Notes under the pieces: model-generated
Database searches by the model: none
Told to the model about the DNA's origin: nothing
Seen by the model: only the letters and a program-made list of their open reading frames with translations
In this document: positions 1 through 11,092 of the stretch, in pieces
Position numbering within the stretch: the stretch's first letter is position 1
Layout: the number at the start of each line of letters is the position of its first letter
Translations under genes and position numbers: made by a program
NCBI GenBank assembly: GCA_964036155.1
Contig: OZ038422.1
Span: 85,769,201-85,833,200, forward strand
Length of the DNA: 64,000 bases
Source: Diploscapter coronatus
Taxonomy: Eukaryota; Nematoda; Chromadorea; Rhabditida; Rhabditidae
Direction: 5' to 3'

Positions 1-207
1 TGAAAAATTGTTACCCTCTTGTAGCTAGCAGGCTCTTTTCTAACAATGAGACCTATCAAGCGGTGTATCATACATGGGGGTATGATAGACAAGTGGTTAG
101 AAATGAGCTCGGACACACAAACAGAAAAGCACACTTTACAAAAATACTAAAAAGGAGATTTGTGGAGCTTTAATAATTCTTCAGTATTATTTATATAATC
201 TTTTATT

Positions 208-2363
208 CTATTTATTTTTATACACGTATTTATTTACATATGTTCTGAGCAACTTCCTGAGACAAATGAGTATGAAGGTGGTGGTGAGCTGGGCAGTTCT
301 GTATCTGAAATAATTTTGAACCTCCTTAAGATTTATATAAATACCTTTATTCTGCATCGGGGCGACTTTCCGTTTGTATGGTTTGAGCCAAAATTGTTCG
401 AATATCACAAATGACGCTGCAGCGAAGACGGAGAAAATGATTAGAATTAGCAAATACCATTGAAGTTCTAAATATGGTGAATAGAAGAAGGCCGCACTCG
501 ATAGACCGCACTGAATTTAAAATTTTCCCATTTCTAAATTAAAATGATAATAGTGTACCTGCCAGAACTTAAATATAGCAAAGGTTTGACTACTTTTATG
601 AGAAAATGCATCACAGAGGAGGGAGTAGATTTGGGTATTCCAGCCTAAAATATGTAATTCTAAGAAAATCATTATTAAAAAATTCCCTACAAGCATCTCC
701 AAATCCAAGAAGAAATCCAATTGCATAGGTAACGGGCAAATTCGGCGTCCACAAGTGTCCTGAGCTGTCGGTCTTTTCGATTGAAGCTCTCGAAGGGAAG
801 TTCATGTAGGACAGAACGAAGCAGGCCAGGTGTACGATCGCTCCCAGGAGGACAATTTTCTCACGACCAATACGCCGAGTATAATCGCCAAGAATGCCAA
901 AGATTAGGCCCGCTAGAAAGTACGAATTTGAAGAATTATTTCCAACTTATATTATTTGTTGGGAGAGAACACGTCGATATTCAAACATTACACGCTATTC
1001 GTCCCTCGTTTCTCTTCGACACGATCCACTCTATTTCGCTCCTTCAAATTCGGTTTCTAATTGTTGTTGCATGAATATCGATTTTACTCTCTCCAATCAA
1101 CAATACTTACCTATCATTTGGCCGAGCCCAGAGGCGACCGAATTCAAAGCCAAATACGAGTTTGTATGGTTACCCAATTGTGTCGTAAATGATATACAAG
1201 TGGGATAGATGCCTAAAGAAAATTCCACTTATAATTAGCATTTTTTTTTTTATAGATTTACGTAATTTGTACAAATTTAGATGGCAGTGTTTATATGTAC
1301 GAAATTTTGCTTTGTCGTTACTTACCAGTCCAGTAGCTTTGTTCAATCCCGGTATAGGCGAAGACGACGGCCAACAGGAGCATTTCCTGTGTTATCAACA
1401 TCCGGAACGTCGAGCCTAAAATTTTTCTTTATGCAAATAAACATAAAAAAAATATTATACCCAAAAGTTCTCCATAGCTCTGGTTCATTTTCTTCTTTTC
1501 ATATGGAGGTCTCCTGAGGAACAGCAAAATTAACGCTGCTACAATCGCCATACCGGTGAATGTTCCATATAAGATACGTACCTGCAATAATGTATCGTTG
1601 AATATGAACTCTATACATAAATGATGACTTACCGTTTTCATCGATATTTCATCCGTCGTATCTGATGAATGGAATACGATGTAGAGGAAAATTCCCGCTC
1701 CGATTAGACTAAAATGCATAATAGTATTATTCTTAAAATATTGAATAATAAAATACCAAGTCTGCTGAAGGCCCCATAATAAAGCGCTGTTTCGACTAGT
1801 CGTTTGTTCTGTGCAATTTTGAGAAAGATACGTTCCTTGGCCAGTCCATAGAATTGCCGCTCCAAATCCAAGTAATACGCTTGTAATATAGAGGTAGACC
1901 TCATTCAGGAGTAGAAATCCAGCCTAATACTGATAGTCTAGATGATTTTCGTGATAAATGGCAACCTGGAAACAGGCATAGCAAAGAATGCCTGCCACCA
2001 TGGCAAATTTCGGTCTCAAGATATCGATGATTGGTGCGGCGGCGAAGTTTCCGAAGGTGACTGTCAAATAAATGATTGCCAGACTGAAATTACACATTTC
2101 GTTTAAAAATTAAACTCATTTAGAAGCAAGAATGATCGAAATCTAAGCACCTTGTATTTTCAAACAACGAATTCCGACCATTATGAATAGCACTAACCTA
2201 ACCTGTAATATCCGGCATGTTTGTTAAGTTTTCCATGTGAACTCTGCGAATTGACCACAGCTTCTTCGATGAATCCTTGACCATTGAAAGCGAAGAAATT
2301 GCAGAAAAATCCAAGTCCCAACTGAATTACGTTCCAAGTTGTAGGCTCTGTTATCCAACCCAT
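208..2363 (-). CDS. UNC93-like (MFSD11-type) multi-pass membrane protein
   Basis: About ten short exons read on the minus strand into one protein of the UNC93/MFSD11 branch of the major facilitator fold. From the N terminus I see a first membrane segment (NVIQLGLGFFCNFFAFNGQG), then HAGYY, then a segment with APIIDILRPKFAM, then GFGAAILWTGQGTYLSQNC, all typical of the family. Later segments include ALILLFLRR, LGQMI, GRE and a long C-terminal hydrophobic stretch before the stop at 208. One intron is only 42 nt (about 1924-1965). The start at 2363 lies just after an acceptor (tttcag), so a short upstream coding exon cannot be excluded. UNC-93 itself regulates muscle K+ channels; the transport substrate of MFSD11-type members is unknown, so no function is claimed beyond family. 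Confidence 0.85.
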
Positions 2364-3469
2364 TCTGAAATAAAGGGTTTTAAAATATTTCAATAAAATA
2401 GCGATCGAAATCAAACACTTTCAGCTATTTTAACAATTCGCAAAATCGGAAATATTGAGAGTGATAAGTGCAATATCACAAAATAGAGTTAATAATGTCA
2501 TAATAGTACCTTCAAAATCAATTAATATGATATGTTCTCATAATAGTCTTTGATATATATTCTCAATCGCCTGATAATAATTACTAGTAAAGAAAGGAAA
2601 GAAAAGTGAATTTTCGAACCTAATACCGAATTAGTAGCTTTTGGTTACATTACAATGGCTTATAATTTCGTATCAGTGATCAATTTTCGCGTGCGGCATT
2701 GTTATCATTAATTTAGAAGATTGCAACTATCACTAGCTCTCACGAGCTGTATAATTTAAATCCGCACAATTAACAATCAAAAATCTGTAAAAATTCAAAG
2801 ATCATTAAGAGTGAACTAGACTTCGGTCGGCCGCTTCGCACCCTCCCCCCTCGTCTAGGACTTTTGCTTCGCAAAAGTTCAAACAAAAACAAAACAATAC
2901 TAAACCAAACCAAAAACAATGCCAAATATCCCCTATCAATAAAATCTATCTTACCAATCAATACTGTATTCTTCATATTCATATTTTCTATCCAATTAAA
3001 AAATTCAATCAACCATTTAAAATATTTCTTTGTCATCATACAACTATCCCATTGATGTCATTTTCGAAAGTTCTTCAAAGATTTTTCAAAAAACTTCAAG
3101 TTCCTTTTCATCCATAAAAATGGAAAAAAGAATCGACTCATCAAAGGAGAAATCATTTCTAATAAGAACAATTGCCCAATTATCTGATCAAACCCAAATA
3201 AAATCTATACGTTGCACACCGCAGGAAAATTGCGCATCTTTTTGTGCAAACCACATCTCAATTGGATGATCACATCTCTAGATATAAGCTTAAACAAACA
3301 CATTTTACAAAAATACTATCTTGTTTAGATTTAGATTTATATGAACTGAACACCGCATTTCACACAAGTCATCTAATGTATTCAAATTTAGAAAAGATGA
3401 TAGAGAAAAAGTTTATTTCAAATTTTCTACTTCCGTGAACTGTATAAAAATACATGAAAGATCGGAAAT
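2364..3469. other. Gene-free stretch with a hairpin and a G-poor tract
   Basis: No convincing gene. Positions 2860-2878 form a perfect hairpin (8-bp stem, TTC loop) preceded by a GC-rich, CTTCG-rich 50-mer and TCTAGG. About 2880-3020 is almost devoid of G on the plus strand, the sort of strand asymmetry seen in relics of transposed or transcribed elements. Short open frames here (up to 89 codons) show no family features. Confidence 0.5.
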
Positions 3470-4866
3470 TTAAGCAGGAGCACTATGTGGCTGGACGACG
3501 ATTTCGTTTGAATGATGATGTGGATCGAGTTCGGCACTCAGTCGTCTTTCTAATTCGATCAGCTGCCTTGATCGCCTGCTTTCAGCTCTGTCTTCGGCTT
3601 CATGAGCCACGGGATCCACCACATCAGGTTCGCCTCCATGATGTTCATGATGTTCATGGTGCTCATGGTGCCCATGTGATGCCCTTCTCACGATTTCCTT
3701 ATCTCGATCAACTCTATCGATTGCAGGGACAAGTTCACTTGCCATCACCAGATTTCTTGGCCGTTGCGTTCCATCAACTCTTGGGATCACGCCGCTAGGA
3801 CTGGCTGCTGGAGCTGGAAAAGTCAATTTTAAGAGTTGTAATTTCGCATTTAGCTTGATAAATAAACAACTCTTAAGGCTGAAAGACGTTTCTACAAAGT
3901 TTCTTATTCTTCACGTTGTATTTACTCTAATTTTTCGACTACCAGGTGAAATCTCATGGGCCTTCGACAAATGTGCATTCGGGTGGGCGGAACTCTGGTA
4001 CGTCGGTGGTGCCTGCGGAACATATCCCGAGGAAGAGGTTGTTCGGAAAAAGGCGTTGGTGTTGGGACGAGGCACGTCAGACAGCGATGGACCAGGCACG
4101 GTATGGATGTCAGTCACTCGATAGAATTGCTCGTAGTACATGCCAACCAGAGCGATCATAAGAAGCAGGAGTAGATCCAGAATGATCGTCAGAATCTGAT
4201 AAAAATTCATTTTTTGGCTGTTTGGAAACCATAAGCCCTCAGGCCACTACGAAATAGTGTATGGTTAGGAGAGGGTATTGGAAGGTACGGGTTTCTTTCT
4301 CCCATACTATTTCGCGTGACTTGAGGGTTTATATGGTTTACAAGTTGCCATTTTTTGTTGTATTTTCAGAAAATCGATCACCATGACTGCAATTATCCTG
4401 TTGAACATCTGTCTATTGGCCTTGTCATCCACGATTGTGTACCAGATATCAATGGCCGTTGCAAGCACGCATAAAGTAAGTGCTACTAGGAGAAGAAAGA
4501 TGGTCTAAACTTTCCAAAATCCCCCAACTCATATTCACCGATTTCAGCTTACTCCTCCTTTGGTCAATCTGGCAGCAGTTTCCTTCCCAGCTGAGAGTCG
4601 AAAGAGCAACAGTCCGCATAATAGGATCAAAACACAGAAAAGGAACAACATGACGAGAGTTTGCCATCCGTGGTCCTGCAAGGAACTAGATGGTCAGGGC
4701 TGTAAATTGTGGTGGTACTTACTGAGAATATAATTTGGATGTAAATGTCTCCGTGACTCGTCCATCGTAGTCCACAAGCTATTAAGTCTGCGATATTGAT
4801 TAGAATGGCTAGAATATTGACGAGTCCCGTAGGCGTCTTCAGATAATCAACGGCAATTAACGCCAT
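3470..4866 (-). CDS. Four-TM MARVEL-type membrane protein with His-rich cytoplasmic tail
   Basis: Five exons join in frame. Exon 1 starts MALIAVDYLKTPTGLVNILA and carries TM1; the next exons give TM2 (LVMLFLFCVLILLCGLLLF), TM3 (TIFLLLVALTLCVLATAIDIWY region) and TM4 (ILTIILDLLLLLMIALVG), the layout of MARVEL proteins. After TM4 comes a proline/serine-rich tail, then GHHEHHEHHEHHGGE and a charged end (stop 3470). The third intron is 48 nt. The fourth intron (4196-4381) is enlarged by a MITE-like element. MARVEL proteins shape membranes and act in vesicle traffic or junctions; the role of this nematode member is not known. The His repeat could bind metal, but that is inference. Confidence 0.75.
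4221..4348. mobile_element. MITE family A, copy 1 (in MARVEL-gene intron)
   Basis: Inverted-repeat element. The left end reads TTTGGAAACC, the right end GGTTTACAAGTTGC. Inner arms are GAAATAGTGTATGGTTAG and CATACTATTTCGCG. It shares ends and the internal GTTAGG block with copies at 13446 and 31258. The host intron is 186 nt; without the element it would be about 58 nt, the normal size here. Confidence 0.8.
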
Positions 4867-5873
4867 CTTGTAAGATCTAAAATCCTCTATAAGGACAAAT
4901 TATCGAAGTCGTGTTTTGAAGGTGCGGGCTGAAATGTTCTCGGGGAAGGGAAATTCTCGGAGCATAACAAATATATGGGTGGAGATGAAGTGCGCGCCTG
5001 GATTTGGGCGAAAGAAGCTTGGAACCTAGAGAGCAGCGCTTGTTTGTGGTAACCAGGGACAAAAATGGTGAGGGAAAGGAGAAGCACGCTGGAAGAATGG
5101 CTCAATAAACTGGTCCCGTGCAAAACCTTCGACCGGAAAAGGGGGAGGAAGTCTGCCATTTCAAGCCAAATTCGAACACGTTTTCGTCCTGATTTCGTAC
5201 GAAGATACTTTATTATTCAATGAAATCGACTTGAATGATATTTTGGGCCATAAAACATTGCAATTTCAGAGGACTTTTCTTCAGGATCTTGATTGCAATA
5301 ACTTGTGGATCCCACATTGAAATTAGACATGTGAAGAAAAAAGTTGTAAATTAGAGGAGGAAGAAACGGCTCATCAATTTCAAACTTCATATGTTCATAT
5401 TTTGCACTTCCTTTTGTCATTTTCTAACTATGAATAATCCAGAAACCAATCGTCTCTTCGTCGTTTCCATGGATCCAATTCGCCACAGCTGAAGACAAAT
5501 AGGCAAAAAATAAACAACATCTCGAAAATCACAGGGTGAGCAATTTAAGAGAAAAAATCAGCGCGCGAGCGCGGATTCGCATTGCACATGAAAAATGTAT
5601 CATACACTTCCAATTTTAGCAATCCTTAGAAAAAACTGCATACATGAAAGAACTTGCAGGAGAATATTTTAGAGATTTTTTGGTTAGCAAAAACTTCGAT
5701 TCTCGTGGAAGTTTTTGCCAGTTATAAGTAGAATATAAAAATGATACATAGACAGATAAGCTCATCAATCTAATAGAAATACCAGTTTGAGTAAAAATTT
5801 TGTTAAATAACTGATTATGAGAACAAAATGCTATTCTATTTAAAAAAAAAAAAAAAAAAAAAACACATAAGTA
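4867..5873. other. Intergenic, no gene seen
   Basis: Probable promoter region of the MARVEL gene next to the 3' flank of the channel gene. A run of 21 A lies at about 5842-5862. Open frames of 60-90 codons at 4877-5159 lack family features, splice support or codon bias. Confidence 0.5.
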
Positions 5874-8800
5874 TCATGATAATCTGTGCACCAATAACGA
5901 ATAGTACCCCCAGTATAGGATGTTGAAAATGATGAAACAAAGTGGGAATATAATCCTCGAGTATTGATCGATGACGTTGATGTCTTTTATCGTCGGAATG
6001 ACCTTTTTCGCTTTCTTGCGAATATTGCTAACGGTTTGCTTCACGCTCATACCGCGTATTCGGCCCTTCTTCGACCGGATTCGGGCTCTGCAAAAATGAT
6101 TCTCCCCTTTGCGAAACCTTCGAGCATTATTTCGATAAAAGTCTTGAGAGAATTTGGATTTCAAAATTCACTAGATGGAACTACGTGTCAGGAGACCAGT
6201 GCTCGTATTCATAAACACATCGAATGGGCCTCCCAGTACGTTTGTGAATACGGACATAGTTCAGATGAAGTGTTTTTTTCTCTTTTTCTAATGATGATTC
6301 CCTACTTGCAACTCCTCGTCGGCATGCTAGCAATCCTGGTTCGGGCTCCCAACTCGAACGAAGTCTTCGTGTATCGGGGGTATTCGGCCATTTCGTTGTT
6401 GTTTTCATACGTTGACGTGTAGAGTTGCGCTATTGGAGATGAGGCTCGTTTTCTGAACGTTAACCTTGAAGGTCCAACTTTATACGCCATATTTCAAGAT
6501 GCAATACCCGTGCGTAATGATGCACTCGTTGATTTCCAAAGGGGACCCTCCTTGACTAGTCGCCATTTCTGGATCTGGAGCCCTGGGATCGGACGGGCCC
6601 TAAAAAGAAATGAATAAAGATAAAATTATGAATGAACCCAGCCTACATTGATGAATGCTGAAGAGACTCCGAAATCCCGAACATTGATTTGTCCCTCTCG
6701 GTCCTCCTTGTTCTCACCATTCAGCACAGGCCAGCCTTCTTCGCTTATCCGTTTGGATTTTCTTCCCCAATAATTGTAATTCACTGAAATAAACCACTTT
6801 ATGGCGAAAGCAATGCTATTTCTACCCGCAGCATATTCCAAAAGAGCCATGAACACGAAGAAGAAGCACATCACGAGGTAGATATCGATAGATTTGACGT
6901 AGGAAATTCGGGGCAACGACTGTCGGACTCCAGTGGAAATTGTAGTCTGGAACCATTGTTATTTACAGGCGATAAATGATAAATATCAAAATAACGCAGC
7001 TATCGTACCATGGTGAGAACGGTCGTGATTCCTAGTGCCACACGTGCCGAGGTGGCCTCGTGATTAATCCTGGAATCGTAAAATTTTCATCGGATTTTAA
7101 GAAATTTACCTACCAAAAGCTGACCCACGATAGAGCTACGATGAGTATACAGGGAAGATAGGTTTGAAAGACGAAGTACCCAACGGCTCGTTTCAATTGG
7201 AACACCAGGGATAATCGTTGATATGATCCAGTGGCAGTGGTGACGATCCTGTCCAAAGTCTGATATCGGTCGATCGAGAATTGAGGCACATCAGCCTCTT
7301 CGACTCCGTGTACAGCAAGAGGCTGATTCCATTTCATCAGAACCTCGGATGTCGTGTAGCCATCTTTTAATTTCGTATGATGAGAGAAAGTTTCTCCGAA
7401 CGCTTACATGACTCAATTTCGACGGTGCAATTCTGTGAGTCCAGAGGGAAGTTGTGCAAGTCCATTGAGCAAGATAAAGTCGAGGTAAGTCTAGCATTTT
7501 GTTGGTCAAAAATGATAACAGAATCTTGTGAAACCACCTCATCCCATAGGCGATCTTTCCGTCTGAACTGATCCTCAACATTTTGTTCTGCTCGGTAACT
7601 TCGTGCAGAAAAGAATGCTTGTCGTTCGCCAGGAATGTGTCCGGAACCCAAATATGTCTGAGAAGACATCATCAGAATACAATTATCATGAAGAGATTTT
7701 ACTGCGCAAACTCGCCGCTCAATGTGATCTCTGAAAAGTCGTCGCTTTGAAATGAGAGTCGCTCGTCTCTCCAATACTGGTGCAGGTACATGGTCAGAGT
7801 GTAGTCCTGAAGGAGAATTTTTGGGTGGTTTTCTTTAAAGATTGTTTGTACCATGTCGACTTCTGAGATCGCATCGAATGAAGCTATGATGATATCCATA
7901 GTGAGCAGAAGAGCATCACCTGAATTTATGGCTTTTTCGAGATATTTTCTTTCGATTTAGAGATTTTTGTCCACTTTCCAATTTGCCAAGTATAATTGGA
8001 ACAGTTGAAACAATTTGTAGCAATTTTCATTCGTCTTAAATGGCATTTCCATGAAGGAAATTGAAAAAAAAAAACTTCAGAAAAGAAGCCAAGGAAGAGG
8101 AACAAAGACAAGGCAGACGCACACACACATGCACAAGAATAGAAGATCTATTCACCGCCCCCAAGGGATACGATGTCCGCATAGATTTCTGCGCTCGTTG
8201 CCGCCATGCCAAGGCCCTTGCTATATTGATCAATGAATTCCGAAGCTCTGTCATCACTACGAAGGAATGAAAAACACGAGAAATCATCATATGACTGGGA
8301 AAACCGCTTCAAAAATCTACGAATTGTAAGTTGTAGGACGCGATAAATCTGTCCATAGAGGTGCCATTCAGACTCTAGAAATTATTCCAGAAAATCTAGT
8401 TGCACTAATGAAACAATTCATGTCTTGGTGAAACTATCGAACACAGACGACACTGTTATCAGCCAGGTTTTAGCAAAACTCCACTAAATTCTGCTCTATA
8501 TAGTCATTTTTACTGATACAAATTCTTATCATTCTGTTCTAAAACTCGAATCGAATTCCGAAATTTCCTGAGCATGTGGCAAATTCACCAGACAAAAGAA
8601 TTTGGAGTGCACAAATTTTGATTTCCTGTCGAAGAAAAAGTAAAGACAATTGACTTTGTGACTCGAATAAAGTCGTTTGCTGATGCAAGAGGAGCATCGA
8701 GTAAAGGAACGAGGAAGAAATTTAGAATTGAAGCAAAAAATCATGTGAAAAAGAAAATTCAGGAACGCTCTAGAAAGGATAGGATTCATAAAATAAAATA

Positions 8801-9475
8801 TGTTGGTCTAGTTTTCATTTGATTCGAAAATCCTGAAAGTAGTAGCATAAATGAGCGCCTACGTTTGACTATCCTAAAATAATTATGCCTTGCAAAGAGT
8901 GATAATAAAGCTGATCTTCACAGACTGATATTCATATTTTGAACAAGTATAGAATTTGAAGAACGCAGACACAGATTTTTTATGTCATATGAGATCCACC
9001 TCTTATCTCTCCGAATCTAAATCCGAAGTTGACCAGACATTCGCTATTTTGACACATGACAAATATCTCAAGATATAGCGCTGAATTCAGATTGGGATAT
9101 TTTAGCGATAATGCGCTGCTATTATGACATTTTTTAGAGTTGAAAATCTATGACATTCTCAGATGTTTAACCGATTTCGAGAATAAAATTATTTTTTGAA
9201 TATGAAAAAAAAAACCTCCAAAAGCAGGACGTAGTCGAATATCGTAATCAGTGAGAAGCTGATTGAGCAGGGCACTTGCATTCCGATATCTCCCAGTCCC
9301 GTTGCTGTTGCTCTTCTTCAGATCCGTCGATTTAGCAATGTCGATCCTTAAAAGGAAAAAAACAAGAGTTTGATTGCAAACAATTGATTTACTTATTGAT
9401 GTCAGTAGAGCAAATGAACAAGATTGTCGAGGCGAAAAAGACGATTCTGGTCAACAGCAGACGGCGTCGTTTCAT
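5874..9475 (-). CDS. gab-1: GABA-A beta-type chloride channel subunit (gab-1-like)
   Basis: Cys-loop ligand-gated ion channel subunit. Exon 1 encodes a signal peptide ([16 protein letters not shown]...). The extracellular domain follows: [27 protein letters not shown], then the Cys-loop with 13 residues between the cysteines ([15 protein letters not shown]). TM1 is in [20 protein letters not shown]2 contains [16 protein letters not shown], whose Ala-Arg at the pore entrance is the signature of anion-selective channels. TM3 is [18 protein letters not shown] basic intracellular loop precedes TM4 and the stop at 5874 (LLVHRLS). TM2-TM3 match the GABA beta class best. Intron 2 is unusually long (about 9207-7920) and holds another open frame. 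The gene lies head-to-head with an lgc-37-like subunit, supporting the gab-1 assignment. Expected product: plasma-membrane GABA-gated Cl- channel in neurons or muscle. Confidence 0.85.
8148..8382 (-). CDS. Unrecognised open frame inside the gab-1-like intron
   Basis: Within the 1.3-kb intron of the channel gene, same strand, a frame of about 77 codons stays open from after an in-frame stop near 8385 to TAG at 8148. It contains [30 protein letters not shown] and [18 protein letters not shown] and ends in LGGGE. Composition and codon choice look coding, and an acceptor-like ttctag sits at its upstream edge. I recognise no family. It could be an alternative terminal exon, a nested gene or chance. 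Confidence 0.3.
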
Positions 9476-11092
9476 CGCATCTCACTTTCATGCAGATTCT
9501 GAAAACCATGTTTTTTTCTTAAAAATTGCACTCACAAGAAAAATCAGTTGAAATGCGTAAAAACAATTTCCATGTGATTTGACGAAAAATATGCGCAAAA
9601 ATTCACGACGCAAGTGTAGAAATTGGGAGATGAAACAGGAAAAGGAGGGCCAAGAATCGAAGAAGAAGAAGAAGAAGAAGAAAATCGAGGAATGAGGGGG
9701 GTGGGGCTAGACGAGCGCCGCAGGGGTACATGGATGCAAGGAGGCGGAGCAAGTGGATAAAGTCGGAGAATTTGGAAAAACGCACTGACTGGTAATGATG
9801 CCGCCGTGTGATAGAATATCGAGAAAGTTGAGAAATTTTACCTTTCCGAAAAGCTGTTCCATTATTAAATTGTAGGGGAAGCTGCTAAAGTTTAGCAATC
9901 GAGCAGATTTTCAAGTCTTTATCGATAAAGTATGAGGATGACAATTGACAAGAGCTACTTTTTAAATAGAAGACCTTCTAACTCATTCCTCTTCCGCTTT
10001 TTCTCGTCGCTGCTTTTTCGTGTCCTCTTTTTACCATGTCCCCAGGGGTCGATGTGCGACATTTCACATTTCCATATTTGCATGTCTTTATTTCGAGCTT
10101 TTTCTTGATTTGTTTGGCGCATCATTGTTGTTACATTTCTTGGAATTTTGGGGTCGTTATTGCTCATTTCAAAGTTCTTCTGTAAGATCTTGAAAATACG
10201 ATTATACTGTAATTTTTACGATTCATACTGTTCTTCTGATAGGATTGAGGAAGATTTGACTATTCTTGACTTTCCCTACAAAACTATTGTTTCCACATAC
10301 GATTTTTCTTAATTCTATTTGTTAGTTGACCTCACATTTCTGCTCTCGTCAAATGGTGATGTGTCACCGACCCTCTAGTCATATTTCTAGTCCTTTGGGG
10401 GATTTTTCGTCACTTTTAGCAGCTCGTTTCAGTTTCTAAGTATCTGTGTGACATTTTGTCGGATCGAATTCTTTGAAATCACATAAAAATGCCCCATCCT
10501 GCTCAAAATTGATGCCCCTTGATCACATCATTTTGATGAATTATTCGGGGCTTTACTTTTCCTGACTGGATACTTAATGACTGGTGGCGTCCCAAATGGG
10601 GAATTTCAGAGATTCCTGGATCTGTTATCTAAATAATAGCGTCACATCCATCAGTCAGGGTGTCCAACTTTAGTCCGGCTCCTTTCGAAGTTCTAGTTCT
10701 TTTCGTGAATATCCACAATTTATCTTCAATCGTATCTCCCTTTCTTCTCTTGCGAAGTGACATCCTTTTCGGCCAATTGTTTTTCGGGATTTCAATTGAG
10801 AAAAATTTCTGAGTTGTAGCTCAGCCTCGCGAGCAGCCTTCCTGTAACTGAATTACGCGGACGCTTAGAGCTGAGGGAGGGGCTTCAGATAAAAAATTCA
10901 AGACAAGCCAATTGGTCTGTTCTTGGAACAATTTTGAATCCAGGTAAATTGAATCCTGGGAATGAGTGTTTAGAAACAAGGGTATCATCATGAACAAACA
11001 TTTTGTCTGTGTTGAAACTTAATTGATCAGAAATCATAACACAAAAATCTCAACTTTTAGGATCAAATGACGTTTTCATAATTTGATACAGG
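9476..11092. promoter_or_regulatory. Shared upstream region of the two GABA-receptor genes
   Basis: The 1.6 kb between the divergent starts at 9475 (-) and 11093 (+) holds no convincing exon. It contains an AAG/GAA trinucleotide run near 9658-9682. By position it should hold the promoters of both genes; individual sites cannot be named from sequence alone. The lgc-37-like start is preceded by gatacag, a possible trans-splice acceptor. Confidence 0.4.

Noticed and set aside
3454..3798. 114-codon plus-strand frame
   Set aside because: Antisense of the last MARVEL-gene exon, whose frame joins in phase to four upstream exons.
4877..5159. 90-codon minus-strand frame upstream of the MARVEL gene
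   Set aside because: No family features, and the MARVEL start at 4866 is well supported by its first TM segment.
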